64,000 nucleotides of DNA from Chryseobacterium formosense (GTDB lineage Bacteria; Bacteroidota; Bacteroidia; Flavobacteriales; Weeksellaceae), in assembly GCF_900116415.1 (NCBI RefSeq), contig NZ_FPAP01000003.1, positions 1 to 64,000 of the forward strand. The letters run 5' to 3'. Below the pieces are notes generated by a model. It worked only from the letters and a program-made list of their open reading frames with translations, was not told the DNA's origin and did not search any database. Each line of letters starts with the position of its first letter. Within the stretch, counting starts at the first letter, position 1. Position numbers and translations under genes: made by a program. Positions 45,913-55,335 of this stretch are shown here, in pieces.

Positions 45913-46728
45913 ATGAAAAACATATTTTTAATCATATTGTCATTATTCTTAGTCACGTCTTGCGAAAAAGAAATCGATCTTGACCTGGAAGATCAAAGCG
46001 GAAATATTGTGATTGAAGGAAATGTAACCGATCAGGCCGGTCCGTATTATGTGAAGATCACAAAATCTGTTGCTTTTACAAAAGCCAATCAATATCCGGC
46101 AATAGAAAACGCACAGGTTATTCTGAGCGACAATACGGGACAAACAGAAACGCTTCAATATGTAGGAAACGGAACGTATCAGACTTCAACTTTTGTAGGG
46201 CAATCCGGCAGAACTTATACTTTAAAAATTCAGGCGGAAGGCAAGGAATATCTATCACAAAGTACAATGCCTGAAGCAGTTGCTTTTGATGATTTAGAAC
46301 AGGATTCTTTTGTAGTTGGCGGAGAAACGAGCTACACACTTTTACCTGTTTTTACAGATCCTCAAGCTTTAGGAAATCGCTATCTATTTGTTTATACGGT
46401 AAATAATAATCCTAAAAAGTTTTTCTCTGAATTTTCTGATAACGTGAATAACGGAACGGCTAATCAAAGACCTTTGTTGTTACCCAATGATGATGGTGAC
46501 AATCCGGATGATATTAAAGTAGTAGTCGGGGATGCTATTCATGTTGAAATGCAGTGCATCGATCAGAATGTTTACACATTTTATTCCGCATTGCTTCAGC
46601 TTTCGGGAGGCGGTCCCGGAGGCGGAATTACCCCGGCCAATCCTCCAAGTAATATCAGTAACGGTGCATTGGGATATTTTTCTGCACATACAGTAAGAAA
46701 AAAGAGCATTGTTATTCAACAACAATAA
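45913..46728 (+). CDS. DUF4249 lipoprotein
   Basis: 271 residues with a clear lipoprotein signal (MKNIFLIILSLFLVTSCEKE, lipobox LVTSC). A DUF4249 domain follows: IVIEGNVTDQAGPYYVKITK, PAIENAQVILSD, QTSTFVGQSGRTYTLKIQAE. Such proteins pair with TonB receptors in Bacteroidota and are thought to act at the surface in substrate capture. The start is 3 bases after the receptor stop. The C-terminal Gly-Gly-Pro-Gly-Gly stretch precedes the final strand. Confidence 0.9.
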   Translation: MKNIFLIILSLFLVTSCEKEIDLDLEDQSGNIVIEGNVTDQAGPYYVKITKSVAFTKANQYPAIENAQVILSDNTGQTETLQYVGNGTYQTSTFVGQSGRTYTLKIQAEGKEYLSQSTMPEAVAFDDLEQDSFVVGGETSYTLLPVFTDPQALGNRYLFVYTVNNNPKKFFSEFSDNVNNGTANQRPLLLPNDDGDNPDDIKVVVGDAIHVEMQCIDQNVYTFYSALLQLSGGGPGGGITPANPPSNISNGALGYFSAHTVRKKSIVIQQQ

Positions 46729-46740
46729 AAAAATCACTTC

Positions 46741-46773
46741 AAGCTATTTTGTTTATACAGAATAGCTTTTTTT
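46741..46773 (+). terminator. Terminator after the receptor/DUF4249 pair
   Basis: AAGCTATT (46741-46748) pairs with AATAGCTT (46761-46768), followed by a T run to 46773. Located 12 bases after the DUF4249 stop. Confidence 0.7.
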
Positions 46774-46891
46774 ATGATCTGATTTAAAACAGTTTAAACC
46801 TAATAAAATAAGTATTAACACAATTTAACACAAAACCCATGTAACAAATATTCCCCCTATCGTGTCTTATGTGTACAAGGATAAACTATAA

Positions 46892-49045
46892 ATGAAAAAA
46901 CTATTAACACCAATCGCTTTAGTCATAGGAACTGCTGCGTTTTCGCAATTAAGCAAGGACACTGTAGAATCTAAGGAAAAAGAAATTGAAGCGGTAACAA
47001 TTGTTGCTAAAAAACCCACAGTAGAATCTAAAGTAGACAGAACGGTTTTTAATGTAGCCAACAGTTCGATTGTAGCCGGAAATACGACCTGGGATGTTTT
47101 GCGAATGACCCCTTTGGTAAGTATAGATAATAATGATGCACTGAAAGCTGAAGGAGAATCTGTAACCGTCTATATCAACGACAGAAAATCTGTTTTTACC
47201 GGTAAAGAACTGAAAGAATATCTTCAGACCATTCCTGCAGATAATCTCATGAAAATAGAAGTTATTACAAGCCCTTCTGCAAGATACGAAGCATCCGGAT
47301 CTGTCATCAATATTGTTTTGAAAAAACGTGACGATGAAGGTATGAAAGGCAGTATCACACTAAATAACAGACAAAATACTCAAAACTCACAGTACACGAA
47401 TCTAAACCTAAATTATCATAAGAAAAAATTCACCCAGACCTTCGTCGGCAGTTACAGCGATAATACCTGGATACAGAGTAATTCTTTTTTATACACCATT
47501 TATAAAGACAATATTATAACTGAAGGTTCTACAAACAATGTCTGGAAAGCCAAAAATCCTTCGATCTCATCTACTTCAGAATACGAACTTAACGATAAAA
47601 ATACAGTTGGGGTAATTCTTGAGCTTTATCGCGGGACATCAAATAATTCTTCAGATTCTGAATCTTCACAGACTAAAAATGGTGAATTTGATTTTTTCCG
47701 AAATCAGGCTCAAAAATCATCTGCTGTAAACAGTACTTTGGGAACAAACTTTTTCTACAAATATTACGATAAGGAAAAGAACAGAATTTTAGATATAAAT
47801 CTAGGTACAAACTATAACGGAGAATCGGAGGATAGCTTTTTTCTTAGAAATACGACTTCGGCTACAAAAACAGACGTTCAGGAATTGGGCGTAATTTCTG
47901 ATACTGAAATGCGTAATTATTATCTTAAAGTAGATTATACACAACCCTTAGGGAAATCCGGCGGAAATTTTGAAGTAGGTGGAAAAATAGATTTCAACAA
48001 CAATATTATTCCCAATGAAATTTACGGTTCGCTTTCTAATGGACTGAGTAGTAAAGATGCTTTCCATTACGAAGATATGATTGGTTCTGTCTACGCTAAT
48101 TATTCTAAAACATTTTTCGAAAAACTGGAAACCAGAGTTGGTCTTCGTTACGAATATATCGACTATAAAATGCGTCAGGATATTGCCGGAAACTCAAGAA
48201 GTGATTCTTACGGAAGGCTTTTGCCAAGTATTTTGGTTAAATATTCTTTCTCCGACAAATATGATTTAAGCCTTACCTACAACAAAAATATCTGGAGACC
48301 TTGGTATGCTGAGTTTAATCCTTTTCTGCTACCGACCAATGATGGTTTCTACACCAGAGGAAACATGGATCTCCTTCCAAACCCGAGCGACAGATTATAC
48401 ATGAAATTCGGATTTAAAAAGAAGTATTTTCTTTCTGCAAGATATGTATATACCAATCAGGATTACTGGTCAACCGATTTAATCGAAGGTGACAAAATCA
48501 TCACCCAGGAAGCAAACTTTATCGGGAAAGTTCACAAATATTACCTATTTGCCAATACCAACCAGACGTTTCTAAAAAACAAACTGACCGTAAATTTAAG
48601 TTTCGGATGGAATTATATCGACAACAGTGACTTCAATAAAAAGAATAAAATTGAACCTGATTCAGACTACATCAGCTTTTGGTCTGGTTCTACCAATTTA
48701 TCTTACACCAATCTTTTCAATAAAAACATCAATCTGAGTGCATGGGTAGAAGTTTCTAATCAGAATAACGGAAATTCTGTGGCCAACAGAACCAACATCT
48801 TCCATAATATTTCTGCAACCAAGATTTTCCCAAAAATACAGATGGAATTCAGTTTACAGCTGATGAATATTTTCGGAAGACCAAATTTCGACTCTACAAG
48901 ATTCAGCGAAACCAACAGCAGAAGAACGTCAACAAGATCTGACTGGCATGGGTTTGCACTTACTTTTGTGAAACGTTTCGGAAATCAGAAAGTAAAAGAA
49001 AATACCAAAACCGATGTTGAAAAAAACAGCGGTGGTGCAAAATAA
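46892..49045 (+). CDS. TonB-dependent-receptor-like outer-membrane beta-barrel protein
   Basis: 717 residues: signal peptide (MKKLLTPIALVIGTAAFSQ), no CarboxypepD_reg domain, a plug-like region (VDRTVFNVANSSIVAGNTTW, TPLVSIDNNDALKAEGESVT, VYINDRKS, PSARYEASGSVINIVLKK) and a large barrel of the outer-membrane-beta-barrel 3 type ending HGFALTFVKRFG. The 30-residue C-terminal tail is polar. It may be an iron or small-molecule receptor, or a porin; no ligand is evident. Its own terminator follows, and it is monocistronic. Confidence 0.85.
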   Translation: MKKLLTPIALVIGTAAFSQLSKDTVESKEKEIEAVTIVAKKPTVESKVDRTVFNVANSSIVAGNTTWDVLRMTPLVSIDNNDALKAEGESVTVYINDRKSVFTGKELKEYLQTIPADNLMKIEVITSPSARYEASGSVINIVLKKRDDEGMKGSITLNNRQNTQNSQYTNLNLNYHKKKFTQTFVGSYSDNTWIQSNSFLYTIYKDNIITEGSTNNVWKAKNPSISSTSEYELNDKNTVGVILELYRGTSNNSSDSESSQTKNGEFDFFRNQAQKSSAVNSTLGTNFFYKYYDKEKNRILDINLGTNYNGESEDSFFLRNTTSATKTDVQELGVISDTEMRNYYLKVDYTQPLGKSGGNFEVGGKIDFNNNIIPNEIYGSLSNGLSSKDAFHYEDMIGSVYANYSKTFFEKLETRVGLRYEYIDYKMRQDIAGNSRSDSYGRLLPSILVKYSFSDKYDLSLTYNKNIWRPWYAEFNPFLLPTNDGFYTRGNMDLLPNPSDRLYMKFGFKKKYFLSARYVYTNQDYWSTDLIEGDKIITQEANFIGKVHKYYLFANTNQTFLKNKLTVNLSFGWNYIDNSDFNKKNKIEPDSDYISFWSGSTNLSYTNLFNKNINLSAWVEVSNQNNGNSVANRTNIFHNISATKIFPKIQMEFSLQLMNIFGRPNFDSTRFSETNSRRTSTRSDWHGFALTFVKRFGNQKVKENTKTDVEKNSGGAK

Positions 49046-49069
49046 ACAGTAGTTTTTTTTATAATTGGG

Positions 49070-49101
49070 ACGGATGGTGAGCAATTCATCATCCGTTTTT
49101 T
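49070..49101 (+). terminator. Terminator after the outer-membrane receptor
   Basis: ACGGATGGTGA (49070-49080) pairs with TCATCATCCGT (49086-49096), one G-T pair, followed by six Ts. Confidence 0.8.
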
Positions 49102-49193
49102 ATTTATAATCATAAAAAACAAATAAATCTTTTCAAAATTCTATTTATGGCATAAAATTAATAGTATATGTAATAACTGAAAAACACCATAAG

Positions 49194-49472
49194 ATGGAAA
49201 GTATCAAACAGACTAAAGAAGTAGTAGAATACTATTTGACTTTAAGTATAAAACAACAGTTTAATCTTGATCTGGATTTGAAAGATGAATTTATTTTAAC
49301 AGAAAACCTGGTTTCTAAAAAACTAATCATTGCTCCCACATTTTCTGAAAAGATTTTGAACAATCCTGAAATAAAAGATTTTTTGCATGCACTGATAAGC
49401 GATATTAACAATGAAGATCAACCAAATATCGTTGTAAAATTAGAAAGTGAACCAATCAGAAATGTAGTTTAA
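49194..49472 (+). CDS. Hypothetical protein (92 aa)
   Basis: Starts MESIKQTKEVVEYYLTLSIK; acidic and helical, with no signal peptide or motif. It is preceded by AT-rich DNA. Composition supports a real gene; family not recognised. Confidence 0.6.
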   Translation: MESIKQTKEVVEYYLTLSIKQQFNLDLDLKDEFILTENLVSKKLIIAPTFSEKILNNPEIKDFLHALISDINNEDQPNIVVKLESEPIRNVV

Positions 49473-49531
49473 AAATCACGAATCCCTTTCAAAACAGAAA
49501 GGGATTACTTATAACGATAAAATATCTTTGA

Positions 49532-49894
49532 TTAGCCAAGATACTGAGCAACCTTATCTTCAAGATCACCCAAATTGAAAGGTTTTGCGACGTAATCATC
49601 TGCCTGAGCTTCTTTTGCGAGTGCAACAATATCATTATTTGCTGTCACGTAGATTACAGGTATATTTTTAAATTCTTCATGATTCTTTAAAAGCTGCGTA
49701 GCCTCTACCCCGCCAATTTTCGGAATCCAGTTATCCATAAGAATGACGTCCGGTTTAAAACTCGAAACTTTTTCGATGATATCGTGAGATGTTTCTGAAA
49801 TTTCGACCAGATACCCGTTTTCTTCAAAAATAATGGTAATTACTTCGAGGATTGCTCTATCATCATCGAAAATCAAAATTTTCTTTTTACTCAT
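49532..49894 (-). CDS. Single-domain response regulator (receiver only)
   Basis: A 120-residue REC domain with all key residues: acidic pair (ILIFDDDRAIL), phospho-acceptor Asp (DVILMDNWIPKIGG), Thr and Lys (VIYVTAN, YVAKPF). No output domain, so it probably relays phosphate or interacts with a target protein. It is the last gene of the six-gene signalling operon that begins at 56811. Confidence 0.9.
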   Translation of the reverse strand: MSKKKILIFDDDRAILEVITIIFEENGYLVEISETSHDIIEKVSSFKPDVILMDNWIPKIGGVEATQLLKNHEEFKNIPVIYVTANNDIVALAKEAQADDYVAKPFNLGDLEDKVAQYLG

Positions 49895-49927
49895 ATCAGT
49901 TTATTTAACTTTATTTTAGTTTTATTT

Positions 49928-50503
49928 TTATAATTGATTGATATAATTTGCCAGATCTTCAGGCTTGATGATCCGGTCATAATCGATCTCTTCAACGGCC
50001 TGTTTCGGCATAAAATTCACTTCCGCAGTTTCGGGATCCTGAATCCAGACTCTGCCCTTATTTTTTTTTATATAATACAATCCTTCCACACCGTCTGCAT
50101 TGGCCCCTGAAAGCAAAATCCCTACCAGGTTTTCACCAAAAACTTCCGCAGCAGAACGGAATGTGACATCAATCGACGGTCTGGAATAATTCATCTTTTC
50201 TGAACTGTCGAGAGACATCGTTTTTTTATTTTCAAAAAGAAGATGATAATCAGCAGGAACAATGTACAGTTTACCATTTTCTATTTCACTTTTATCATCA
50301 ATTTCTACTACTTCTGCTGAAATAAACTGCTGAAGCAGGGTTTGCAAAATATTCGTTGAATGTGCTTTTCTGTGCAATACCAATACAATCGGGAATTGTA
50401 AGTTTTCTTTTAAATTTTTAATCATCTCCAGAATGACCTGCAGACTTCCCGCAGATCCTCCGATCACTACCATTTCTGTATCTGTGTTCTCAGCTTGCAT
50501 CAT
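49928..50503 (-). CDS. CheB-type methylesterase domain protein
   Basis: 191 residues of the CheB methylesterase domain alone, with no N-terminal receiver. Catalytic Ser in VIGGSAGSLQVI, His in LVLHRKAHS, and Asp in LSGANADGVEGLYY. In chemotaxis CheB removes methyl groups from chemoreceptors; here no receptor is encoded nearby. Neighbours are CheR and receiver genes, and in related clusters CheB/CheR act with sensor kinases. Confidence 0.9.
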   Translation of the reverse strand: MMQAENTDTEMVVIGGSAGSLQVILEMIKNLKENLQFPIVLVLHRKAHSTNILQTLLQQFISAEVVEIDDKSEIENGKLYIVPADYHLLFENKKTMSLDSSEKMNYSRPSIDVTFRSAAEVFGENLVGILLSGANADGVEGLYYIKKNKGRVWIQDPETAEVNFMPKQAVEEIDYDRIIKPEDLANYINQL

Positions 50504-50509
50504 ATAATT

Positions 50510-51340
50510 TTAGTTATGATCTAATTTCTTCCAGATTCTCTGATCATCGATCTGGTGAAAATTTTTATCTAATTTAGAAAATCTCAGTGTTTCTTTCGCA
50601 CCTAAAGCCAAAAAACCTAAATTTTCTAAACTGTTATCGAATAAACGGAAAACTCTTTCCTGCAAACCACGATCAAAATAAATGAGAACATTCCGGCAAA
50701 TAATCAACTGAAAACTGTTGAATGAACTGTCGGATACCAGATTATGGGTAGACAAAATAAGTTTTTCCTGAAGACTTTTGTCAAATTTGGCACTGTCATA
50801 ATTGGCGGTATAATATTCCGAAAAATCTTTTTTACCACCTGACTCCATATAATTTTCGGAATAAAGTTTCATTTGCTGCAATGGGAAAACTCCGGCTCTG
50901 GCTGTTTCTAAAACGGATGGATTGAGATCTGTTCCGTAGATCAGAGATTTGTGATAAAGATTGGCTTCCTTCAGCAAAATCGCCATAGAATAAGCCTCTT
51001 CTCCGGTAGAACAGCCCGCAACCCAGATTCTGATCAACGGATAAGTTCCCAGCTGCGGCAATATTTTTTCTCTCAAAGTTTTGAAAAACTGCGGATCACG
51101 AAACATTTCTGTTACGTTCACGGTAATTTCTTCTATAAAACGCTTCAGATATTCAGGATCGTTCATTAAAGTATAACGAAGCTCGGCAAAACTTGTAAAC
51201 CGGTCAATAAGACAAATACGGTTTACTCTTCGCTTAAACGAAGCACGGCTGTACTCCGAAAAATCGTAACCATACATTTCGTAAACATCTTTGATAAGAT
51301 ATTCTACTTCTTCGTCTTTTACAATACTTGGTTCCAGCAT
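50510..51340 (-). CDS. CheR-type SAM-dependent methyltransferase
   Basis: 276 residues: a CheR_N helical domain (YEMYGYDFSEYSRASFKRRV, then FIEEITVNVTEMFRDPQFF), then the SAM domain with RIWVAGCSTGEEAYSMAILL, TDLNPSVLETARAGVF and LIICRNVLIYFDRGLQ, all hallmarks of CheR. It methylates Glu residues in receptor-like proteins. A 6-base gap separates it from the cheB gene, and it follows the receiver gene directly. Confidence 0.9.
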   Translation of the reverse strand: MLEPSIVKDEEVEYLIKDVYEMYGYDFSEYSRASFKRRVNRICLIDRFTSFAELRYTLMNDPEYLKRFIEEITVNVTEMFRDPQFFKTLREKILPQLGTYPLIRIWVAGCSTGEEAYSMAILLKEANLYHKSLIYGTDLNPSVLETARAGVFPLQQMKLYSENYMESGGKKDFSEYYTANYDSAKFDKSLQEKLILSTHNLVSDSSFNSFQLIICRNVLIYFDRGLQERVFRLFDNSLENLGFLALGAKETLRFSKLDKNFHQIDDQRIWKKLDHN

Positions 51341-51706
51341 TTAGAGAAGTTTTTCAATAGCGTTAATCAACTGATCCACATCAATTGGTTTCGATACATA
51401 ATCATGAGCTCCTGCATCAATGCATTTCTGCCGGTCTTCCGGCATTGCCTGTGCCGTTACAGCAATAACGGGGATTTTATCTATACCCGGAGTTTGTTTG
51501 ATAATTTTAATGGCTTCATATCCGTCCATTTCAGGCATCATCATATCCATTAAAACCACATCGAAATGATGATCGTTTTTCAGAATTTCAATAGCTTCCT
51601 GAGCCATTGTACAGCTTTCAATCTGATAACCGCGTGATTTCAGGGTAAGTTTCAGTGCAAATATATTACGTGGATCATCGTCCACAATTAAGACTTTCTT
51701 GTTCAT
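51341..51706 (-). CDS. Single-domain response regulator (receiver)
   Basis: Start at 51706 (MNKKVLIVDDDPRNIFALKL) is preferred over 51742. Full receiver with phospho-Asp in DVVLMDMMMPEMDGYE, Thr in VIAVTAQAM and Lys in YVSKPIDVDQL. It is strikingly like the third receiver of the upstream hybrid kinase (shared PEMDGYE, DRQKCIDAGA-DY, SKP-DVDQL), so it looks like a duplicated domain. Confidence 0.9.
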   Translation of the reverse strand: MNKKVLIVDDDPRNIFALKLTLKSRGYQIESCTMAQEAIEILKNDHHFDVVLMDMMMPEMDGYEAIKIIKQTPGIDKIPVIAVTAQAMPEDRQKCIDAGAHDYVSKPIDVDQLINAIEKLL

Positions 51707-51719
51707 CAGAATTTTACTG

Positions 51720-54700
51720 TTAACTTTCATACAACCAAACACGAAGCAAAGACAACAGCTGATCGATGTCTACAGGCTTTGAGATATAATCTGAAGCTCC
51801 TGCATCAATACATTTCTGTCGGTCGCCAATCATCGCTTTTGCTGTAATAGCAATAATCGGAAGTCTTGCAAATTTCGGCATTTTTCTGATCTCTCTGATG
51901 GTTTCGTAGCCATCCATTTCAGGCATCATCATATCCATTAAAATAACGTCTACATCCGGATTTTCTTTTATTTGCTGTAAGGCATGTTTCCCATCCATCG
52001 CAACTACCGCTTCAACCTTATATTTTTCCAACGCTTTGGTTAAAGAGAAAATATTACGTGCATCATCATCGGTAATCAGAATTTTTTTACCGCTAAGAAC
52101 TTCCGTTAATGAGCCTAAAGTTTTACTTCGTACATTTTCCAATGAACTGTTTTTTTCTTCCACCAAATGAAGGAACAAACCGACTTCATCCAAAATTCTC
52201 TGATAAGAATGAGCCGTTTTCACTACGATTGAATCTGCATACTGCTTAATTTTAAGTTCTTCAGACGTAGATAGATTTCTTTCTGTAAAAATAATAATCG
52301 GCAGATTTTCCAGGCCTTCATAGCTTTTTATAGATTCTACAATCTGATATTCGTTGCCTTTTGAAGCTCCAATGTCAAGAATAACGCAGTCAACGTGATC
52401 TGTTGTTAGTGCTTTAACACTGTCTAAAACATTATTTTCAACCGATAGAGAAATATTGAAGTTGCTCAGGAAATAAGACAATGCGCTTGCATGTTTTGCA
52501 TTTTCTTCTACAATCAACACTTTTTGCGGACCTTTCTGTAAAGCTTCTTCAATCTTTCGGAAAACATCCGTCATCTGATCCAGAGCCACCGGTTTATTAA
52601 TAAAATCAATCGCACCTTTCATAAGACTTTCTTTTTTCACATGCAGTACAGACATCATGTGAACCGGAATATGCTTGGTTTCTGGAGTAGATTTTAGTTC
52701 ATCCATCACTTGCCAACCGTCTTTTACGGGAAGCTGAACATCGAGTAAAATTGCCTGTGGCTTGTATTGAAGCGCAGCAGAAAGACCATGATCTCCCCTT
52801 ACAACTACAATTCCTTTATAATTCTGCATTCTTGCATATTTCAGCAAGGCTTTTGCAAAATTGGTATCATCTTCTATAATTAAAATAATTTTGTCACCGT
52901 CGTTGATCTGATCTCTATCGTCATCAACGTTTTCAGGGATTTCCAATGTGTTGATGGTGTTATAATATTCGGTTTCACCATCATCAAGAATATTTTTGAT
53001 TTCAGAAACATCTTCACGGATGATTTCTACGAGATTTTGATCGGTTTCAATCGGCTCTATGTTCGGAATTTCTTTTACAGGAATGATGAGACTGAATTCA
53101 CTGCCTTCATTCACTTTACTTGTTAAGATTAATTCTCCGCCCAAAAGTCTTGCAATTTCACGGCTTATCGACAATCCTAAACCAGTTCCGCCAAATTTTC
53201 TCCGGGTAGAACCATCGGCTTGCTGAAAAGCTTCAAAAATAATTTTCTGCTTATCTTCTGCAATACCAATTCCGGTATCTTTTACCGAAAATATGATGAA
53301 ATCTTTCTTTTTCAGATCTTCTTTAATATTTAAAGTGATATTTCCTTCCGTTGTAAATTTCAGTGCGTTTGACAATAAGTTTCTCAGAACCTGATCAACT
53401 CTTAAGCGGTCTGTTTTAATTGTTTTCTGAATCTCTTCTGCAATGTCTATGTTAAACTGAAGCTTCTTTTCCTGAAATACAGGGTTGAATAAATTTTTAA
53501 GATCCTTCACAATTTCATCGATTTCAACATCGTGATATTCCAAAGTCATCTTGCCGGATTCTATTTTGGCAAGATCTAAAATTTCATCAATTAAAGTCAA
53601 TAAACTGCTTCCGGAGCTTTGAATTACTTTTGCAGATTCCACCTGATCTTCGTTAAGGTTTTCCTCAGGATTTTCTGCCATCAATCTTGATAGAAGAAGA
53701 ATAGAATTCAAAGGTGTTCTCAGCTCATGAGACATATTGGCAAGGAATTCAGATTTGTATTTTGTGCTTAATGCAAGTTCCTCAACTTTTTTCTGAATTT
53801 CGTTATTACGCTCAGCTATAAGGTGGTTTTTATCTTCAAGCAGTCTTGAGCGTTCTTCCAATTCAGCATTTGCCTGCATCAGTTCTTCCTGCTGAACTTT
53901 TAATTCTTCTTCAGAAGCCTGTAATTTCTGTGTCTGAGCTTCAAGTTCAGTATTTAGGTTTTCAAGTTCGGCGTGCTGTACCTGTAGTTCTTCAGACTGA
54001 GCCTGGGTTTCTTCCAATAAATGCTGCTCTTTTTCACGACCTTTTGCTGCGTTCAGTGCCATACCAATATTTCTGGTGCATTCCATGAAATAATCAACTT
54101 TATCCTGATCGAAATTCGTTGTCGAGGCCAATTCTAAAACACCAATGGTGTGACCGCCGTAAAATATAGGAATTAAAAGTAATCCGTTAATTTTAAGCTT
54201 ACTGCTTGCAAAACTGACAACAAAATCCCCCTCTTTCAAGTCGTTATGAACCTGTTCTTTTTTATTCACAAACGTCTGACCGATCATTCCTTCTCCGATC
54301 TCGAACGTTTTTTTCATATTGTTTTCTAACCCGAAAGCTGCTGCCAGTTTAAGCCAGCCTTCATCAATTAGATATAATGAGCCATTGATGCAACCTCCAT
54401 ACTCTATTAATTGTTTTAAAGATGCTTCCGAAACTTCTTTTACGCTTTTATTTCCAACTAAAGATTCGTTTAATATTGCAAGACCTTTTTGTCTCCAGTC
54501 ACTTTTATTGATCTGATCGAAAGATTTCTTAAGAGAATTTTTCATGTGATTCAGAGAATCTACAAGATCTCCAAGATCATCCTGCGCATCATCTGCCAAA
54601 GTCTGTGTATAATCGCCATTTGCGACACGGTTTGCAATTTTTTTGATCGCACTTACACGTCTGGATATTTCAATATCTTTTGTTCGTAGTGCTTTTTCTA

Positions 54701-55331
54701 GTTTTTCTCTGCGAACAAGATCATTTCTGAGTTTTAAATAGAAAAAAGCAGTTACTACAATTGCAGAAAGTGCAGAAAATACAATAAATACAACGGTTGT
54801 GTTTGATGATTTGTTCAGGTCTTTGCTTTTAATCTCCAGCTGACTTTCTTCGTTTTTCACAAAACTATTTACTACTTCACGACATTTATCCATGTAAGCT
54901 TTACTTTCCAGGATCTGCTGTTGAGACATTACAATGCCTTTTCGGCGGTTATCTACGTAGAATCTGAGATTGCCAATGCTTTTTTCTACATTTTGTTCTA
55001 GAATATTTAATAATTGCTGTTGTTTGGGATCTGAAACATCAAGACTTTTTGCCTGCTCTATCGCTTTTGAATATTCATTTAGACTTCGGTTATAGGGCTC
55101 AAGAAAACTTTCTCTTCCGGTAAGCTGGTATCCGCGGTTTCCGGTTTCTGCATCAAGAAGAGCAACCAAAACATCTTTTACAGCGGTTACTGCACGTCTG
55201 CTTTTGCCAACGCTTTCACGATGATTCATCTGATTCTGAATACTCAGATAGGAAGCAATTGAACTTGCAATAAGTATAACTAATGACAGACCTACGCCAA
55301 ACTGCAGATTTCTTAGTATTTTTTTCGGCAT
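51720..55331 (-). CDS. CHASE3-GAF hybrid histidine kinase with three receivers
   Basis: 1203 residues. TM1 (10-32), CHASE3 periplasmic sensor (35-170), TM2 (178-200), HAMP (215-270), GAF (285-430), a coiled coil of SEELQVQHAELE-type heptads (432-520), HisKA with His535 (ANMSHELRTP), HATPase (640-755, DTGIGIAEDK and GGTGLGLSIS), then REC1 (814-930, Asp864), REC2 (936-1055, Asp986) and REC3 (1082-1198, Asp1133). REC2 begins with EE rather than DD, so its phosphorylation is questionable. It is followed by receiver, CheR, CheB and receiver genes. Confidence 0.93.
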   Translation of the reverse strand: MPKKILRNLQFGVGLSLVILIASSIASYLSIQNQMNHRESVGKSRRAVTAVKDVLVALLDAETGNRGYQLTGRESFLEPYNRSLNEYSKAIEQAKSLDVSDPKQQQLLNILEQNVEKSIGNLRFYVDNRRKGIVMSQQQILESKAYMDKCREVVNSFVKNEESQLEIKSKDLNKSSNTTVVFIVFSALSAIVVTAFFYLKLRNDLVRREKLEKALRTKDIEISRRVSAIKKIANRVANGDYTQTLADDAQDDLGDLVDSLNHMKNSLKKSFDQINKSDWRQKGLAILNESLVGNKSVKEVSEASLKQLIEYGGCINGSLYLIDEGWLKLAAAFGLENNMKKTFEIGEGMIGQTFVNKKEQVHNDLKEGDFVVSFASSKLKINGLLLIPIFYGGHTIGVLELASTTNFDQDKVDYFMECTRNIGMALNAAKGREKEQHLLEETQAQSEELQVQHAELENLNTELEAQTQKLQASEEELKVQQEELMQANAELEERSRLLEDKNHLIAERNNEIQKKVEELALSTKYKSEFLANMSHELRTPLNSILLLSRLMAENPEENLNEDQVESAKVIQSSGSSLLTLIDEILDLAKIESGKMTLEYHDVEIDEIVKDLKNLFNPVFQEKKLQFNIDIAEEIQKTIKTDRLRVDQVLRNLLSNALKFTTEGNITLNIKEDLKKKDFIIFSVKDTGIGIAEDKQKIIFEAFQQADGSTRRKFGGTGLGLSISREIARLLGGELILTSKVNEGSEFSLIIPVKEIPNIEPIETDQNLVEIIREDVSEIKNILDDGETEYYNTINTLEIPENVDDDRDQINDGDKIILIIEDDTNFAKALLKYARMQNYKGIVVVRGDHGLSAALQYKPQAILLDVQLPVKDGWQVMDELKSTPETKHIPVHMMSVLHVKKESLMKGAIDFINKPVALDQMTDVFRKIEEALQKGPQKVLIVEENAKHASALSYFLSNFNISLSVENNVLDSVKALTTDHVDCVILDIGASKGNEYQIVESIKSYEGLENLPIIIFTERNLSTSEELKIKQYADSIVVKTAHSYQRILDEVGLFLHLVEEKNSSLENVRSKTLGSLTEVLSGKKILITDDDARNIFSLTKALEKYKVEAVVAMDGKHALQQIKENPDVDVILMDMMMPEMDGYETIREIRKMPKFARLPIIAITAKAMIGDRQKCIDAGASDYISKPVDIDQLLSLLRVWLYES

Positions 55332-55335
55332 AAAA

